Source: Phymatolithon calcareum (taxonomy: Eukaryota > Rhodophyta > Florideophyceae > Hapalidiales). From it: DNA of 64,000 nt. Within the stretch, counting starts at the first letter, position 1. Every line of letters starts with the position of its first letter. Positions 49,307 through 61,335 of this stretch are shown in pieces. Under the pieces are notes generated by a model. That model was given only the letters and a program-made list of their open reading frames with translations. It was not told the origin of the DNA and did not search any database. The DNA lies in NCBI GenBank assembly GCA_977006965.1, contig OZ345367.1:2170001-2234000 (forward strand), given 5' to 3'. A program made the position numbers and the translations under genes.

Positions 49307-52300
49307 ATGGCTCCCACCGTCACAAGCGAGAAGCGTCTCGCGCCCTCCCCATCCTTCGTGTCGTCGCACTGCTCATCCCTGCTAGATCCCACCCTCCATC
49401 CCTGCGAGCGCCGCCGCGCCGCCTACGCCCTCTGTCAATCCCTGGACGACTACATGCCGGAGCCCGCTCTCCTGGACGGCATTCTCCCCACCCTGGTGCG
49501 CACCCTTGCGTCATCAATTTCCGAACACGACTTGCACTCACTCGCAGCATCCATACCCGACGCCACTCATGAACCCGTACAGCTACTCCCGTTCCGCGTC
49601 CTCTCCGTCGCGCACAAAGTTCGCGGCTCCAAGCTCGTCACCCGTTATTATCCGCACGAGGTATCCCGCTTCGCTTCCGTGTCCCGTCTAGCGCTCTTTG
49701 CCGCATTGAACCTCTCCGCGCCAAGGTTCTTCCGTGTGCGCGCGGTGTTGTTTTACTGGCTGGCTAATCTTGCACTTTTGCCGTTTCCACTCGCGTCGTT
49801 CTCTAGTGTGGATACTGTGTCGGCTTTGGTGAATATTGCGCTGGATGCACTGGCGTCGATGGCTAATTCGTCCGTTGCTGCAGCACTGTTTCTTGCGCGA
49901 TTTGTCACGAGGAAGGATGCCGGTGAGATGCTTGAAAATGCAGTTGGGAAGTGTGTTCAGAATGCTTCCGATCGGATGAGTGCCGTACGTCGACAGGGTG
50001 CAATGCGCGCGCTTGCGGCCATGTTCAAAGTTGGACGACGTGATGTCCTCAAGCCGTATGCAAGGGACGTCATGATCGTTGCGGCGGGTATCGCGGGCGG
50101 GAAGTCCGCGTCCACCACGGACGCGCATCTCGCGACCAAACTGGCGCAGCGTGTCGCGCTCGTGCATCTACCCCCGCGTCCGTGCACGTGGAGCTACGCG
50201 CGCGGGACGCGGTTGCTATTCGGCGGTGCGGCTTCGCGCACACCGTCAGCCGCTAACGCTTCAAGTCGCGGCAGCACGGACAGTGTTGCCTTGGAGGACG
50301 ATGAGGTAGTGCTATCAGAAGGCGCACACGCGGACGTTGAGCAGGCGCTGGAGCTCGTGCTGCGCGCGCTGGAGAACCGCGACGCCGTTGTGCGATGGAG
50401 CGGTGCGAAAGGCGTGGGGCGCATCACGGCGCGTCTGGATGCCGAGATGGGGGAAGAGGTGTGCATGCATGTGCTGGGCACTTTTGACGTGCTGGACGAG
50501 GGGGCATGGAACGGGGCGTGTCTGGCTTTGGCGGAGTTGTTGCGACGCGGGCTTATACTGCCGGGGAGTGACGGGTTTGGCAGAACGCTTAAGTGCGTGG
50601 AGAGGGCTGCGGCTTTTGATGTGAGAAGGGGGGCGCATTCGGTCGGGGAGCATGTTCGTGATGCGGCTTGTTATGTTGTGTGGGCACTTGCGAGGGCGTA
50701 TGAGTCGAGCGATGTGAGGATGTATGCGAAACGGATTGCGAGGGCGATGTTGAGGGTCGCGCTGTTTGATCGGGAGGTGCATTGTAGACGGGCGGCGGCT
50801 GCGGCGTTGCAGGAATGTGTGGGGAGGATGGAGGAGGGTGTCATTGTGGAGGGGATTTTTTTGATTACTGTTGCTGACTTTTTTGCGCTGGGGGATCGAC
50901 AGGCGGCTTATATGGATATTGCAGGGAAGGTGGCGGAGGTTGCGGATGGGGAGTATTTTGAGTGTGTTGTGCGCGAATTGGCGGAGGTTAAGTTGAAACA
51001 TTGGGATCATGGCATCAGGGAACTTGCTGCAAAGGCACTGCTCAATCAGGTCGGGAATGACAAACACCAGTGGATTTTGAAGGATGTTGTTCCTCGTCTC
51101 ATCAGCTTAGCGTTGACTCCGTAAGTTTTACTTCTGCTATTCGTGAAGTCGGAAGGTGATATCTGTTTGTGCTGACAGTGTCTTGTACTTTTGTCTGAGT
51201 AATTTGGAAAGAGGGGATGTGCTTCATCGTCATGGCGCAGTTGTAGCACTTGCAGAGCTGCTGATTCCGCTCGGCAAGTCCCTCCATGCTATGGACGTTG
51301 GAAGACTATTGCAGATTCCTGTAAGTATATCAGTTGTGCAGATGGATACGGTTTTCAGCCAAGTTCCTTCTCTGACCCAGGCAATTTTGCCGTTCTTTGA
51401 ACATATCTATAGGGCTCTCTCAAGTCCGGTGCATGTTATTACGGACGCTCCGGAGATCTGGTTCTGTCTGCGTCGTGTCGACTGATCGCATCAATCGCAA
51501 AGACGGTTCCTGCAGCATACGCAGACTCTGAAGACGGCCGCCGCCATGCCGCAGACATTCTTCGCTTCCTGGACACGTCTCTTGGGTCAGGCGTGGAAAT
51601 GATCCGAGAGGCAGCAAAGGATGCATATACAGCTATGTGCTCATATGTTTTACGGAGAGACATGTCGTGGCTCGATGAGCTGCTAACCACAATCGTGGAT
51701 GGCCTCAACGGAGAGCGTCGCGTTCGCTCTTCGGCCCTGGCTGCAGGATGCGTCGGTGGAAACTATGCGTCTGAAAATATTATCCGTGCTCTAGTCCGGA
51801 CTGTTGAGACAATACCGGACGTGGAAGTCAGGCGAAATTCGATACGCTCTCTTGGACGTCTCCCAGAAGCATTTTCCAAAGATTTAATGAGCGAAGTACT
51901 CGCTGCCTTTGTGAAGAGCATGGCGGATTACACTGTGGATGACCGCGGTGATGTCGGATCCTGGATCCGCGAGGCAACCATGGAGTCTGTTGCCGATGTC
52001 TTTGAGTATGTGTATGGTGATGCCACCGCTGAGAGTGTTCAGCACCTGCAGGACAAAAAGATTTTGTATGCTTTGTGTGCCATTGTGAGACAATGCTGTG
52101 AGCGAATTGACCGCACGCGTGTGAAAGCTGGTCGGGCTTTGCGGAGAGTTTACCAAACTCTTGTCCCTGTTTTCGACAAGCCCGGGGAAGTGAAATCTGC
52201 GGTCGATGCCCTCTCTTGTGCATTCTCGTTTAATGAGTTTGCGGGCTCGCAGTATGATGGACTTCAAGACGAATGGACCGAGGTGTTTTCAGACACTCTC

Positions 52301-53023
52301 CGTGTATTCAAATCAGCTATCTCACTGCTGCAAACGCCAAGCATCCGCCTTGGTGCCCTACAGGGACTCGTCGCTTCTGCTGGTGGGCCGGGGCATCAGA
52401 GCGCACAAGCTCTCTCCGCCCTCACAACGTTTGTCGTCGGGCAAGAAGACAACGACGATAATGGAACGAAAAGAGAGGAATTACGAGGAGCACTCGCTCT
52501 TGAAATCTCCTCGTTTTTCACTAGCGGAGATGACAGGCTTGTGACGCCTGCACTGTGCGTTATGGAGCACCTTGCACGTGAAGGGTGTCTTGAATCCGTG
52601 TCTGAGGAAATATGTCTGGAAATCACGGCGCGTGCGCGGAAGAGTTGGAGCGGGCACCTATCGGATGTCGGTCGAACCGCCGCCGCAGTGCGGCTTTTGG
52701 CCGAGATGGCATGCGTGCCAGAGGCTGATGTGACGAATTTAGTCGCCAAGCGGTGCATTGAGGCGCTTGTGGTCGTTCTGGCAGGTGTGGTGCCGCGATT
52801 GCGCAGAATTGCTGCGGAGTGGTTGTATCTTGTTCTTATCGAATTGGAAGACCATGGTACGAAGAACAGAATGCGGAACGCTATCGATAAGTTGTGTGAG
52901 ACACCGTGGGAACAACTCAAGGTTTTGCAAGCTCGAGAAGTGCGGAACCAGTTCTGCGGATTCGTCGGCGTGGATAAGCCGATTGCTAAGAAAATTAAGC
53001 AAATTCCCTCTGCTACTAACTAA
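49307..53023 (+). CDS. TBCD: Tubulin-folding cofactor D (TBCD), three exons
   Basis: TBCD is the large HEAT-repeat chaperone that captures beta-tubulin and, with cofactors C and E and the GTPase Arl2, assembles the alpha/beta dimer. Exon 1 is 49307-51120, intron 1 51121-51178 (GTAAGT...GACAG), exon 2 51179-51320, intron 2 51321-51412 (GTAAGT...CTATAG), exon 3 51413-53023. The joined frame has 1188 codons, the usual family length. Family landmarks: VVRWSGAKGVGRITARL, GACLALAELLRRGLILP and DVRRG..SVGEHVRDAACYVVWALARAY in exon 1, RHGAVVALAEL across exon 2, and SGDLVLSASCRLI at the start of exon 3. Start chosen at 49307 (tcgATGg). An earlier acceptor, cccag at 51380, gives the wrong frame for exon 3. 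Confidence 0.93.
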
Positions 53024-53256
53024 ACTTTGACGTAGACTTCGTTTTCGTTGAGGGCTTGAGTTTGAATGGCGGAAAAATATGTGCCTTATGCGGACCACAT
53101 GAGTTCCATCGACCATCACTGGCACATGAAAATTGATGTGTAACAGCTAATTGACAAAGGATCATGCAAAAGTAACTTCCATATTTATATTCAGATTAAT
53201 CATCTGAGCGAGTGTTATGAAGAAAAACGGGCGTGGTGCGATGCAGGTGGGAATCC

Positions 53257-53976
53257 CTATGCTGACATCAACCCCGCGCTCCTGCGCATGCAAAACGATC
53301 GAAACGGTTCCTTGGAGACGTGGGTAATAGTCCATCCCCGCTGCAAAGCAAACTCGACAACAGCTGCAATAACACCATAACTCATCTCCTGGCCTTTCGG
53401 CTGCAGAAAATCATGCCCACACAGGAAGCCGGACGTCTTCACAACCCTTGCGGCCTGCTTGAGCTCACGGAGCGTCTGATCGTACATATGTGTCGTGTCA
53501 AGATACAGAACATCGACCTCCGCATTCCCAAGAGCCTCGATCTGCGCAAAACTTGGCCCCTTGCGCACTTGCACTACCCCCTTTGCAATCTGCCCTCGGA
53601 ATCGATTGCGCACAAGGCGCTCGTTTGCAGCCTTGAAACGCGGATCTTCCGTCTCCGCCCATAAATCGGCGAGTACAAGCCGACCTGGACGCAATATGTC
53701 GTGCAATAATTGCGCGTTTCCGCCCCTCCAAACACCGACCTCTACGACCGTTGGGTTAGCAGGGAGAGAGGCACTTAATTCCTTGTACATCGCAGCACGA
53801 GTTTCTGGCTGTCGTACCCATGTAGCCTGTGATTGAATCGATGCATACGGCTTCCATAAAAGGAAAAGTAGCAATGGAATGGCCAACATGACCATCCAGA
53901 GATATCTTTGCGCCCATAGCGAGGGCTTTGAGTCGCCAAGACGGACCGGCGTGGTTGGAAACACGTTTCTCGGCAT
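53257..53976 (-). CDS. Membrane-anchored class I methyltransferase (Methyltransf_24-like)
   Basis: A 239-residue protein with a single N-terminal membrane segment (about 26-42, LWMVMLAIPLLLFLLW) after a basic tail, as in a type II anchor. The remainder is a class I S-adenosylmethionine-dependent methyltransferase domain: motif I VVEVGVWRGGNA (about 76-87), an acidic turn LADLWAE, VLYLDTTHMYDQT in the motif IV region and SGFLCGHDF after it. This pattern resembles the Methyltransf_24 group, which acts on sugars and small molecules. Topology suggests the domain faces the secretory lumen. The substrate cannot be read. ATG at 53976, no intron. It converges on TBCD. Confidence 0.78.
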   Translation of the reverse strand: MPRNVFPTTPVRLGDSKPSLWAQRYLWMVMLAIPLLLFLLWKPYASIQSQATWVRQPETRAAMYKELSASLPANPTVVEVGVWRGGNAQLLHDILRPGRLVLADLWAETEDPRFKAANERLVRNRFRGQIAKGVVQVRKGPSFAQIEALGNAEVDVLYLDTTHMYDQTLRELKQAARVVKTSGFLCGHDFLQPKGQEMSYGVIAAVVEFALQRGWTITHVSKEPFRSFCMRRSAGLMSA

Positions 53977-55214
53977 TTCGAGCTACCGAAAACCGAAATC
54001 GCGGCTGAGCTAGATCGGGCTTTTCTAAGGACGGATGAATAGGCGGATTATGTGGGAAAGTTGAGGCACGGCAAAGAAATCGCTCGATTGTAACCAAGCG
54101 CATCAAATGCTGAGAAACCGTCACATCCCCAAGCTATCAGTTTCCAAGGCTGCTCATCCGAAGCTTACCGTGCCCCAAAATAGTGCAATGCAGTGTAAAA
54201 GTTAGAACTTACGGTGGTCTCAAGATAATCGAGTGAGCAAGCGCGTGTCAAAAGTGATTGCGGTTGTGATATGACACCTTGAGCCTCTCAAGAGGCTGAA
54301 TAGTGTCCACATCCACCTCGCAGCTTGAATTCAAGTCCTCGAGTATGCATTAGTATGTGCCCAGGAGAATACGATGCAAACAATGCAATTGCTCTTGAGA
54401 AATCTGCGGCACATTAATGCCCATCATGCGGCATGAGCTACATGTTGTAGAACAAGCCTCCAATTAAACCCAATTCAATAGAGGTGCTATCAGAGCCATG
54501 CGGTCTGCACCGCTTTCCAACTTGGGCATCACTATTACGGTAGACGCCAATTGTCATTGTGGTAGTAGCCTACGAAGCCGGAAGGAAGCCAGCTACCTCA
54601 CGGTCAGCATTTTGTGTCACTTTGGCACCTTTGGACTGTGGCAATTCTCGTCTAACTTCCGAGGTTTAACTCTCTACAACGCGGGGACATATATGGCGTT
54701 GTGTTAGTCAACCGATAAGGATATCTCGAGAAGCTCTTTTCGAGCTACATTATTTCGATGTCGGGGCTCTTCGCATCGTCCTGGTTCTCCTATAGGCAGA
54801 TTGCCATGATTTCCAGTACGAAGTACCAAGATCCATTTAAAGACTTGTCGAAGACGTAGACAGGATGTCAAGAGTACGGGAAGTCTGCAGAATGTGGAAA
54901 ACTGGTTGCAAATACACTAGAGGTATATTCTGGTGCATATTACAACTACTCAGTATGTCGAAAGTCCCACTGTGCTCTACTGCCAGGGGCGAAGATATAG
55001 CCGTGGAAGGGCATTCGCGAATGGGAGTGGAATCCATTGACGCACTTCCATTCCATTCCGCATTTCATTCAAGAATAGTTTCAGCAAGAAAGTTGTGAAC
55101 ACAGACTTGAGCATCTTTATTCATGATCCTAAAGAGACAGACTTATGCTTTGGAAAATATACGTCTAGCGGGAGCACGTTTTGTTCACTCGCGTATTTCC
55201 ATGGCACCTGATTT
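53977..55214. other. Gene-free region between methyltransferase and Sel1-repeat gene
   Basis: About 1.2 kb with no convincing frame, RNA gene or repeat. Confidence 0.45.
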
Positions 55215-58200
55215 CTAATCATCGAGTGCTTTCAAATATGCCAAACAGCCGTCGATTTCTTCAACATTGAATTGCCAGCCTTGAGTGTCCTTTCTTGCCA
55301 ACTTGTCTGACTTCGCAAATTTGGAAACTTGGTGTTGCAGAGTATGTAAACCTGACATGTCAATATCCGGACTGTGCAGTTTTGAGACCAATTGAGTTCC
55401 ATTTCCTTCACTTCGAATTTTGGGATCTCCCCAATTATACAGGACGGCTAGATTGTATAGTGCAATTGGATTGTCATTGATTTCTATGGCCTGCATGTAC
55501 AATCTCTCTGCTGACACTGCGTCTCGCTCCACGCCGATACCAAGCTCGAAAGCGAAAGCAAAATTATTCATTGCAGTGCTGTTTTCGGCTTCAATCGCCT
55601 TTTCCAGGTATGCCATACCGTTTGCTTCAGCATTATTCCATAACTTTAGAACTCCCATATTGCATAGAGCCTCGTTGCTTCCCAGATTGATGGCCTTCAA
55701 ATAATGATCTGCAGCGAGAAATTCGTTCGCGAGTACACCTTCAGCACCTCTGTGATATAGAAGTCCAAGACGGTTAAATGCCTGCATAACATAGCTCTTA
55801 TGCAACGTGTGGTCTTTCAGTGTTACTGCCATGTACACTTCAATGGCGTACATTGGACGTTTTCCGATACCGAAAGCTGCATCGTTTGACGTTTCATTTT
55901 CCGATTCTTCTTCTTTCACGAAAAGCCGTTCAAACATTGCCCTTATTCTGTTCGCAGAGGCCAATTCTTGCCATTGACTGCAATACCTTAGCAATGCATC
56001 TTTGAGTTCATCTTGACGGCGGGAAAAATAACCTTTTTCGAGCAAGTAGCCGATGCTCACCGCATACGATGCGTCTCTACACAATCTATGCGTCCCTAGT
56101 CTCTGCAGATACTTAGCAGCCAGTTGACGTTGTACTGGATCCCGCGATTCTTGATAGTGACTTTGGTAAGCAATGGCGAGAAAGATGTTGAAATTCAAGC
56201 TGTACTTTCCCAGAGTGCAAAATGATTCCATTGCTTGAATAGCTGCTTCACTCACGGGATTTTTTGTGCCATTTTTGTGAAACAATGCCATTGCTTTGTG
56301 TTCCAAACCGTACACATTCCCGGTCGACTTGTATACTCGTCCAAAATAATGACCAAGCAATGCAAGATCGATTTCCTCTTGCTGCCCTTCCGGCTCCTCG
56401 GCATTACGTCGATTTAAGAGAACCTTATACGAAGTGTTCATATCCATGAGGAGGCAATATTCTTGATCCGTTCGGACAGGACTCTTGTTAAGTATAATAT
56501 TGGCTTCATCCTTCAACGCGTCTCTGTGCCCATGGACGACAACGCACTGTCCAAGTATATTCAGAGCTTCCTCCTCTCGACCTTCGGCCAGAGCACGATT
56601 GGCGTCCTCGTATACTGCATTCGCGACCGATCTTGACTGAAACAGAGTGACTAGAGCTGCATTCAGTTGTTCGATGTATCGAATGTACAGGGTGGGCGAG
56701 CATTTATCATAAGAAGGCCTCCAGGATTGTCGAGCTTCGAAGAACTGGATCACTTTCTTGCTCTCAAATTGTGCAATCTGGGGCAGATGCGGAGGCCATC
56801 CGGACCAAAACCTTAATTCGTAGCCAATTCCCAGTTCATCGGGCATGAGGCACTCGACAGGGGCTGAAATTCTGGTGTAATTTGCTTCTTCGAGAAGACG
56901 CTCACGATTCGATGACAATCGAGTCAATCTCCAGTGCTTCTGTGCGCTAAGTCTGCCAATTAAGGAATCCTTCCAATCTTGCCACTTGAAGAACAAGTCG
57001 TCCATAGAAAGCTCAGCCGAAAGTGTCTTTGTCTCCTCATCAAATCTAACAAAAATCTCGATATTCTGAGGTCCTCCGACCGGTGCCAGTGTGACGCACT
57101 TTTGAAAAGCGACTGTCTGCGTTCCCTCGTTGTCAGTTAGAACGCAGGAATCTTCTTGCGAACCCTTCATTTTTAACGACGGAAATCCAAGCAAAAACAG
57201 CATAATCAGGAATGGAGACGTACGAATGTCTTCGCCTTCTCTGACCGACGCTTCAGCCAGGCTCCACTGTAAGTAGGACTGTAGCTCCCACACAAGTCTC
57301 ATATACAAGCTTCGGATGTGCCGAGGAGAGTGTGTCTCCGGCTTGGTATTCATTTCGTTCAATACGGCACAGAGCTGTGTGCTGCACTTGAACCTTGTAC
57401 TAAGTGGCGCAATACTTGCTTCCCATCCATGTGTTTCCGATCGAGTTGCTTCAACCCATTCTGCCAAAGTGCTTCTCACACTTTCTGCAACACATCCAAT
57501 AAAACGAGTGCCTTCGATCCCCATTGAAGTTCTGTGTTCACTTCCTCGCAATATTTCAATTCGAAGACGACCTAGTTCAAGTTCGAACTGCTGTTGAAAC
57601 ACAGATTTCGCGCTTCCTGCAGTTGCAATTTGAGAAAATTCCTTCATGTAAGCGTCCAGCACGTCGCCGGACTCCAATGCAATACAGTTGTCGACATGAA
57701 CGCTTGTCTGTAATAGCAGCCGGTTTGGATTGCGGCTCCAGAGAAGGGGGGCGAAGCATTCCTTTCGTAGAGGAATTTCCTCAAAGAACTGGGCGTAATC
57801 TTTGTCAGCATCGAATCCAAGCTGGTATAGTAGAGTATCAATACGTGGGTCCTTGTCGTCCCAGCTGATGTCCGAAGGTTTCTCAGATGCCATAACACGG
57901 GGAATGCAAGTGTAATCTTCGAAGACGTTTATGTCTTGCTCCAGGAGCGTTGAAAAACAAGCTAGATGAGCAGCAGACATGTTTTCAACTGCATTTCTCT
58001 TTGACTCATCGAGCTTATTCAATGACGCCTTGTGCCAGTCATCTTTTATCGCATCTTTTATAATCGTCTCGTGTCTGCCGAAGTCGTACGTCTTGAACTC
58101 GTATGTTCTCATTTTGAAAGGAAGCATACATCGTTCCGTGATCTCAATTTCTGAATCACGGCAGCTTTCCGGCTCAATGCAATACCTGTGAAAAGGCGAC

Positions 58201-59471
58201 AATAGTGTACCAAACCATTTGGTAGATCCCTTCTCTGTTATTGGCCCTTTCGTCGTGTGAAGAGCAGCCAAAAGAGCAAGGTTTCGACTTGAATCTAGAC
58301 TGCTCTGTTTCGCAGTAGTAAAGTCCCTCGGCGATAACCGTCTCGTATCCGCCATCCAGGAGTGCCCAAACTTTGCGAGGAATGAAGCAAGCCAACGAAC
58401 GGAGCATTCTTCAGGCTTTCTCGACTTCAAAGATGATCCTACAATGCGTGATATATAACTGTGTCTTTCCGTCTCATTGTACAGCAGTCGGGAGGGAAAC
58501 ACCGGACGAACTGGAAGCTGTGCGTTGGCGAATTCATTGTCAAAGAGAGAGCTGTTGACAACCATGTGATAATCCACAGTCCTCTGAATCTTTTCCAGGG
58601 TCATATTGGATACGTCCAGAAATCGATCTTTCCTCTCTTCCATGCGTCCTATTATCGACCTATAGAGAGAGATGGCTTTTGTACTCCAGCTTTTGAAAAC
58701 ACGAAATACGCCAAAATAGTTGTCATTACCTACTCCGCGAGGTCTTGAATAAGCATTTAGCACTGGAGTGGGACGCTTCCAGAACTTCCAACGCTCCCCA
58801 GCGGCCTCTTGTACCCCTTCCGCATAGTCATAGACAGGAGCTGAATACCCAAGCTTGAGCAGACGCCTGAGTGCGTAAATGTTCCAATGCATGAACTCGT
58901 GAAGCTGAATTAGGCCCCAGATTGTTCGCAGAGTGTGATACATGTTGAGAACTGCTACAGCAATAGCAGCAGCGGCTTCCTTGTGATCATCGTGCTTGAT
59001 TTGGAGGAGGATGTAGTACACCACGCACCCCAGTGATGGCAAGGAGATGACTAACTGTATCATCCCATTGCGGCGGGTCTCGCGTATTGGCCTCCACTTA
59101 TCGCTGATGAAGTCCAGAGCATATATGAAAGCAAGAGGAATAAAGGCGGTGGCGTAGACGGAGTAGATCACTCTCGGGTCGTCTGCTGGTGAAAGCATAA
59201 TCGAAGCTAGGTGAGATAGCGTATTGAGTACTATCAACAAGCGTGCCCTTGCTCCCACGCCGAAGTTTACAAGTCCAGAATTGGCTTTGCATATCGTGGC
59301 CCCAATGCAGAGTGGTCTTCGCGTTTGAAAATTAACGCCGCAGTTGACGTAAAACACGAGAAGTGGCAGGACTGGAGGACAGGCGCTGCTTATGCGTAAA
59401 CAGTCAATGTCTCCCGCACTGATCTGGGCATCGTTTCGACTCTTGGGGCGTCGAAATGAAGGAATTACCAT
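55215..59471 (-). CDS. Large polytopic membrane protein with C-terminal Sel1-like repeats
   Basis: A 1418-residue protein from one uninterrupted frame (ATG at 59471). The first 200 residues hold about five hydrophobic segments (LLIVLNTLSHLASIML, VIYSVYATAFIPLAFIYAL, LVISLPSLGCVVYYILL and others), then HEFMHW. A very long cytosolic-type region without recognised domains follows, rich in Trp and charged residues (about 200-1000), then helical TPR-like material. The last part (about 1231-1352) contains three Sel1-like repeats (GLLYHRGAEGV, AADHYLKAINLGSNEAL, YLEKAIEAENSTAMNNFA, AERLYMQAIEINDNPIALYNLA). Sel1 repeats mediate protein contacts, for example in ER quality control. I do not recognise the whole protein; it may belong to a lineage-specific family. 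Confidence 0.75.
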   Translation of the reverse strand: MVIPSFRRPKSRNDAQISAGDIDCLRISSACPPVLPLLVFYVNCGVNFQTRRPLCIGATICKANSGLVNFGVGARARLLIVLNTLSHLASIMLSPADDPRVIYSVYATAFIPLAFIYALDFISDKWRPIRETRRNGMIQLVISLPSLGCVVYYILLQIKHDDHKEAAAAIAVAVLNMYHTLRTIWGLIQLHEFMHWNIYALRRLLKLGYSAPVYDYAEGVQEAAGERWKFWKRPTPVLNAYSRPRGVGNDNYFGVFRVFKSWSTKAISLYRSIIGRMEERKDRFLDVSNMTLEKIQRTVDYHMVVNSSLFDNEFANAQLPVRPVFPSRLLYNETERHSYISRIVGSSLKSRKPEECSVRWLASFLAKFGHSWMADTRRLSPRDFTTAKQSSLDSSRNLALLAALHTTKGPITEKGSTKWFGTLLSPFHRYCIEPESCRDSEIEITERCMLPFKMRTYEFKTYDFGRHETIIKDAIKDDWHKASLNKLDESKRNAVENMSAAHLACFSTLLEQDINVFEDYTCIPRVMASEKPSDISWDDKDPRIDTLLYQLGFDADKDYAQFFEEIPLRKECFAPLLWSRNPNRLLLQTSVHVDNCIALESGDVLDAYMKEFSQIATAGSAKSVFQQQFELELGRLRIEILRGSEHRTSMGIEGTRFIGCVAESVRSTLAEWVEATRSETHGWEASIAPLSTRFKCSTQLCAVLNEMNTKPETHSPRHIRSLYMRLVWELQSYLQWSLAEASVREGEDIRTSPFLIMLFLLGFPSLKMKGSQEDSCVLTDNEGTQTVAFQKCVTLAPVGGPQNIEIFVRFDEETKTLSAELSMDDLFFKWQDWKDSLIGRLSAQKHWRLTRLSSNRERLLEEANYTRISAPVECLMPDELGIGYELRFWSGWPPHLPQIAQFESKKVIQFFEARQSWRPSYDKCSPTLYIRYIEQLNAALVTLFQSRSVANAVYEDANRALAEGREEEALNILGQCVVVHGHRDALKDEANIILNKSPVRTDQEYCLLMDMNTSYKVLLNRRNAEEPEGQQEEIDLALLGHYFGRVYKSTGNVYGLEHKAMALFHKNGTKNPVSEAAIQAMESFCTLGKYSLNFNIFLAIAYQSHYQESRDPVQRQLAAKYLQRLGTHRLCRDASYAVSIGYLLEKGYFSRRQDELKDALLRYCSQWQELASANRIRAMFERLFVKEEESENETSNDAAFGIGKRPMYAIEVYMAVTLKDHTLHKSYVMQAFNRLGLLYHRGAEGVLANEFLAADHYLKAINLGSNEALCNMGVLKLWNNAEANGMAYLEKAIEAENSTAMNNFAFAFELGIGVERDAVSAERLYMQAIEINDNPIALYNLAVLYNWGDPKIRSEGNGTQLVSKLHSPDIDMSGLHTLQHQVSKFAKSDKLARKDTQGWQFNVEEIDGCLAYLKALDD

Positions 59472-60014
59472 TTTTCATGCCGCTTGATGTAATTCAAACA
59501 GATTCCGTACTGCGACAATTTTTAGACTTTAGCGTGGAAACTAGCAAGCGCACTCGTCGTGCTCAGTGCTCAGTTCTAGGGCGAGCCAATTTGGGCACAT
59601 CGTTACAGAACATTTGTGTCCGATGCTTGAGTATCATGCATCCAAGTGAAAATTTGCCGTGTGTCACGTTATTTGAAACCGAATAGCCGTTTAATTTGAA
59701 GCCCTCAGTTACACTCTTGGACTGTACGGGAGCGTCTTTTTGGGTACTTGTTCATTCTACAGTAGTACCTCACCTTGGGCCTAGTACAGGGACTTATCGA
59801 TCTTAACATTTCTTCAATGCCCAGTGCATACTTTAATAGGTTCTTATGCAAGGTCCCCAGGTAATGCTCGGCAGTTGTCCTGAATTTATCCAGTGTTAGC
59901 GTCGTGCTCGCATGAGGGAACATTGCGCATTCGAGTTTTTATGGCTAGCTGTCGATGTCTCACCTTCGCAAACCAAAGGATGGCTGAGCATCGTCTTTTC
60001 TTCTGTACGGCTAG
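59472..60014. other. Intergenic region
   Basis: About 540 bases between the Sel1-repeat gene start and the Mutator-like remnant. No supportable feature. Confidence 0.4.
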
Positions 60015-60918
60015 GAAATTCACTACATGGCCACTAAAAGAGGGAAAACTCACTATATGGCCATCCCTAGCCAAAACCTACTACTCATCCGTTTCGAATA
60101 TGACGGCGCACTGTAAGCATGTCGTCGAATTCGTCTGCTACAGTACACTCAACTCACGACGCTCCCGCACTCACCACTCTGAAATCATGAAAAAGAAGGA
60201 GCTCGGGCTAAAGGTGGGCGACTACGCTGGATCAAGCTTTGACGACGTTATCAACGTCGTGATCTCCCACAACACGTCGATGGGCAAAGCCCACCTCTTG
60301 GCGAAGCGCAAAAAGTAGTCACTGCACTTTTGTACGCTTCTAGGCGCTTGGTGCAGACTAATGGGTCGTTCGACCCGAGGAACAAGCACTGGTGCGGGGA
60401 CATATTGTTGTTGAGAACGTGGGCCAAGCAGCATGAGGGCAGCATCACGCGTGTTGCAGTCACTGGAGACCAGCTAGTACAGGATGATTTCGTGCCGTTT
60501 GACCTTGTGGCTAAGCCGGGCCGCAAGCGCAAGAAGCCCTCCTTGCGGTCCGAAAGGAGGGCCGTCACTGCTCCTCGTGCGGAAACACTGGCCACTTTTC
60601 GCAGACATGCGGGGGCCCAACATCCACAGCGTTGTCGAGGCGAAACGAAAACACATCGACAAAGCGGCTCAGTCCATGATCATCGACTTTACCGCCTGCG
60701 ATGGTGGAGATGCTACTTGCGACGAGGATCTAAAGCATAGAGAGTAGCGCGCGCAATAAATTTTACTGTCGCATAGATTGCTTTGACAAACGGATGAGTA
60801 GTAGTTTTGGCTAGGGTGAGTTGTGATGATACGCTTGGCTAGGGGTGAGTAGTAGGTTCGAAAAGTGGTGACCATGAAGTGAAAACTTCCCACTTTTGGT
60901 GGCCATGTAGTGAATTTC
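60015..60918. mobile_element. Mutator-like (MULE) remnant with inverted ends
   Basis: gaaattcactacatggcca at 60015 is matched in reverse complement at 60900-60918. The inverted similarity extends inward over about 100 bases (ccctagccaaaacctactactcatccg), with some internal repetition on the right side. On the plus strand a basic stretch (GRKRKKPSL, about 60517-60543) is followed, after a frame change, by a CCHC zinc knuckle, Cys-x2-Cys-x4-His-x4-Cys at 60569-60610. A basic stretch then a zinc knuckle is how Mutator transposases end. Frames are broken, so this is a dead, internally deleted copy. I could not identify a 9-base target duplication. The superfamily is inferred. Confidence 0.5.
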
Positions 60919-61335
60919 ATCGTAGATTTTTATTTGAAGTTACAAACGCGTTTGCAGACGCAAGCGGCTCACGAAAGCACAGATTAGAAGAGAATTACGA
61001 AGAATTTCTTGAGTGACCAGATTACATCAGCTTTGAGAATTTTTTGCAGAGCGGCCCATGGTACTCCAAGGTGAGGTTTGATGACCTTAAAATACGCAGA
61101 ATTATCTGGTTTTCTGTGTTCAGACATACAGTTTAAAATAGTAGAACAGAAGGCGATAAACACCTACGCAAATTTGAAATCGAACAATGGTATCCGACGA
61201 AAGGGCAAACGAGCTTTTAGGTGTCATACAAACTAGAAAAGGATTTACTTATAGTATCTGCCATCACACAGAAAACACTCAATCGTCCACAAATCTTGCG
61301 GTCTCAACTCAGGCTACTTTTCAGCACAACGAGAA
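60919..61335. other. Intergenic region
   Basis: About 420 bases. Nothing recognised. Confidence 0.4.

Noticed and set aside
50315-51067. 250-codon minus-strand frame opposite TBCD exon 1
   Set aside because: TBCD is identified by several family landmarks on the plus strand; the antisense product is His/Arg/Pro-rich and uninformative.
51381-51487. Alternative third TBCD exon starting at the cccag acceptor (51380)
   Set aside because: It gives a short exon in the wrong frame for the SGDLVLSASCRLI continuation. The tctatag acceptor at 51412 restores the frame directly.
60330-60747. Two overlapping plus-strand frames in the Mutator-like remnant as functional genes
   Set aside because: The zinc knuckle lies in a third frame and the basic stretch in another, so the coding sequence is broken.
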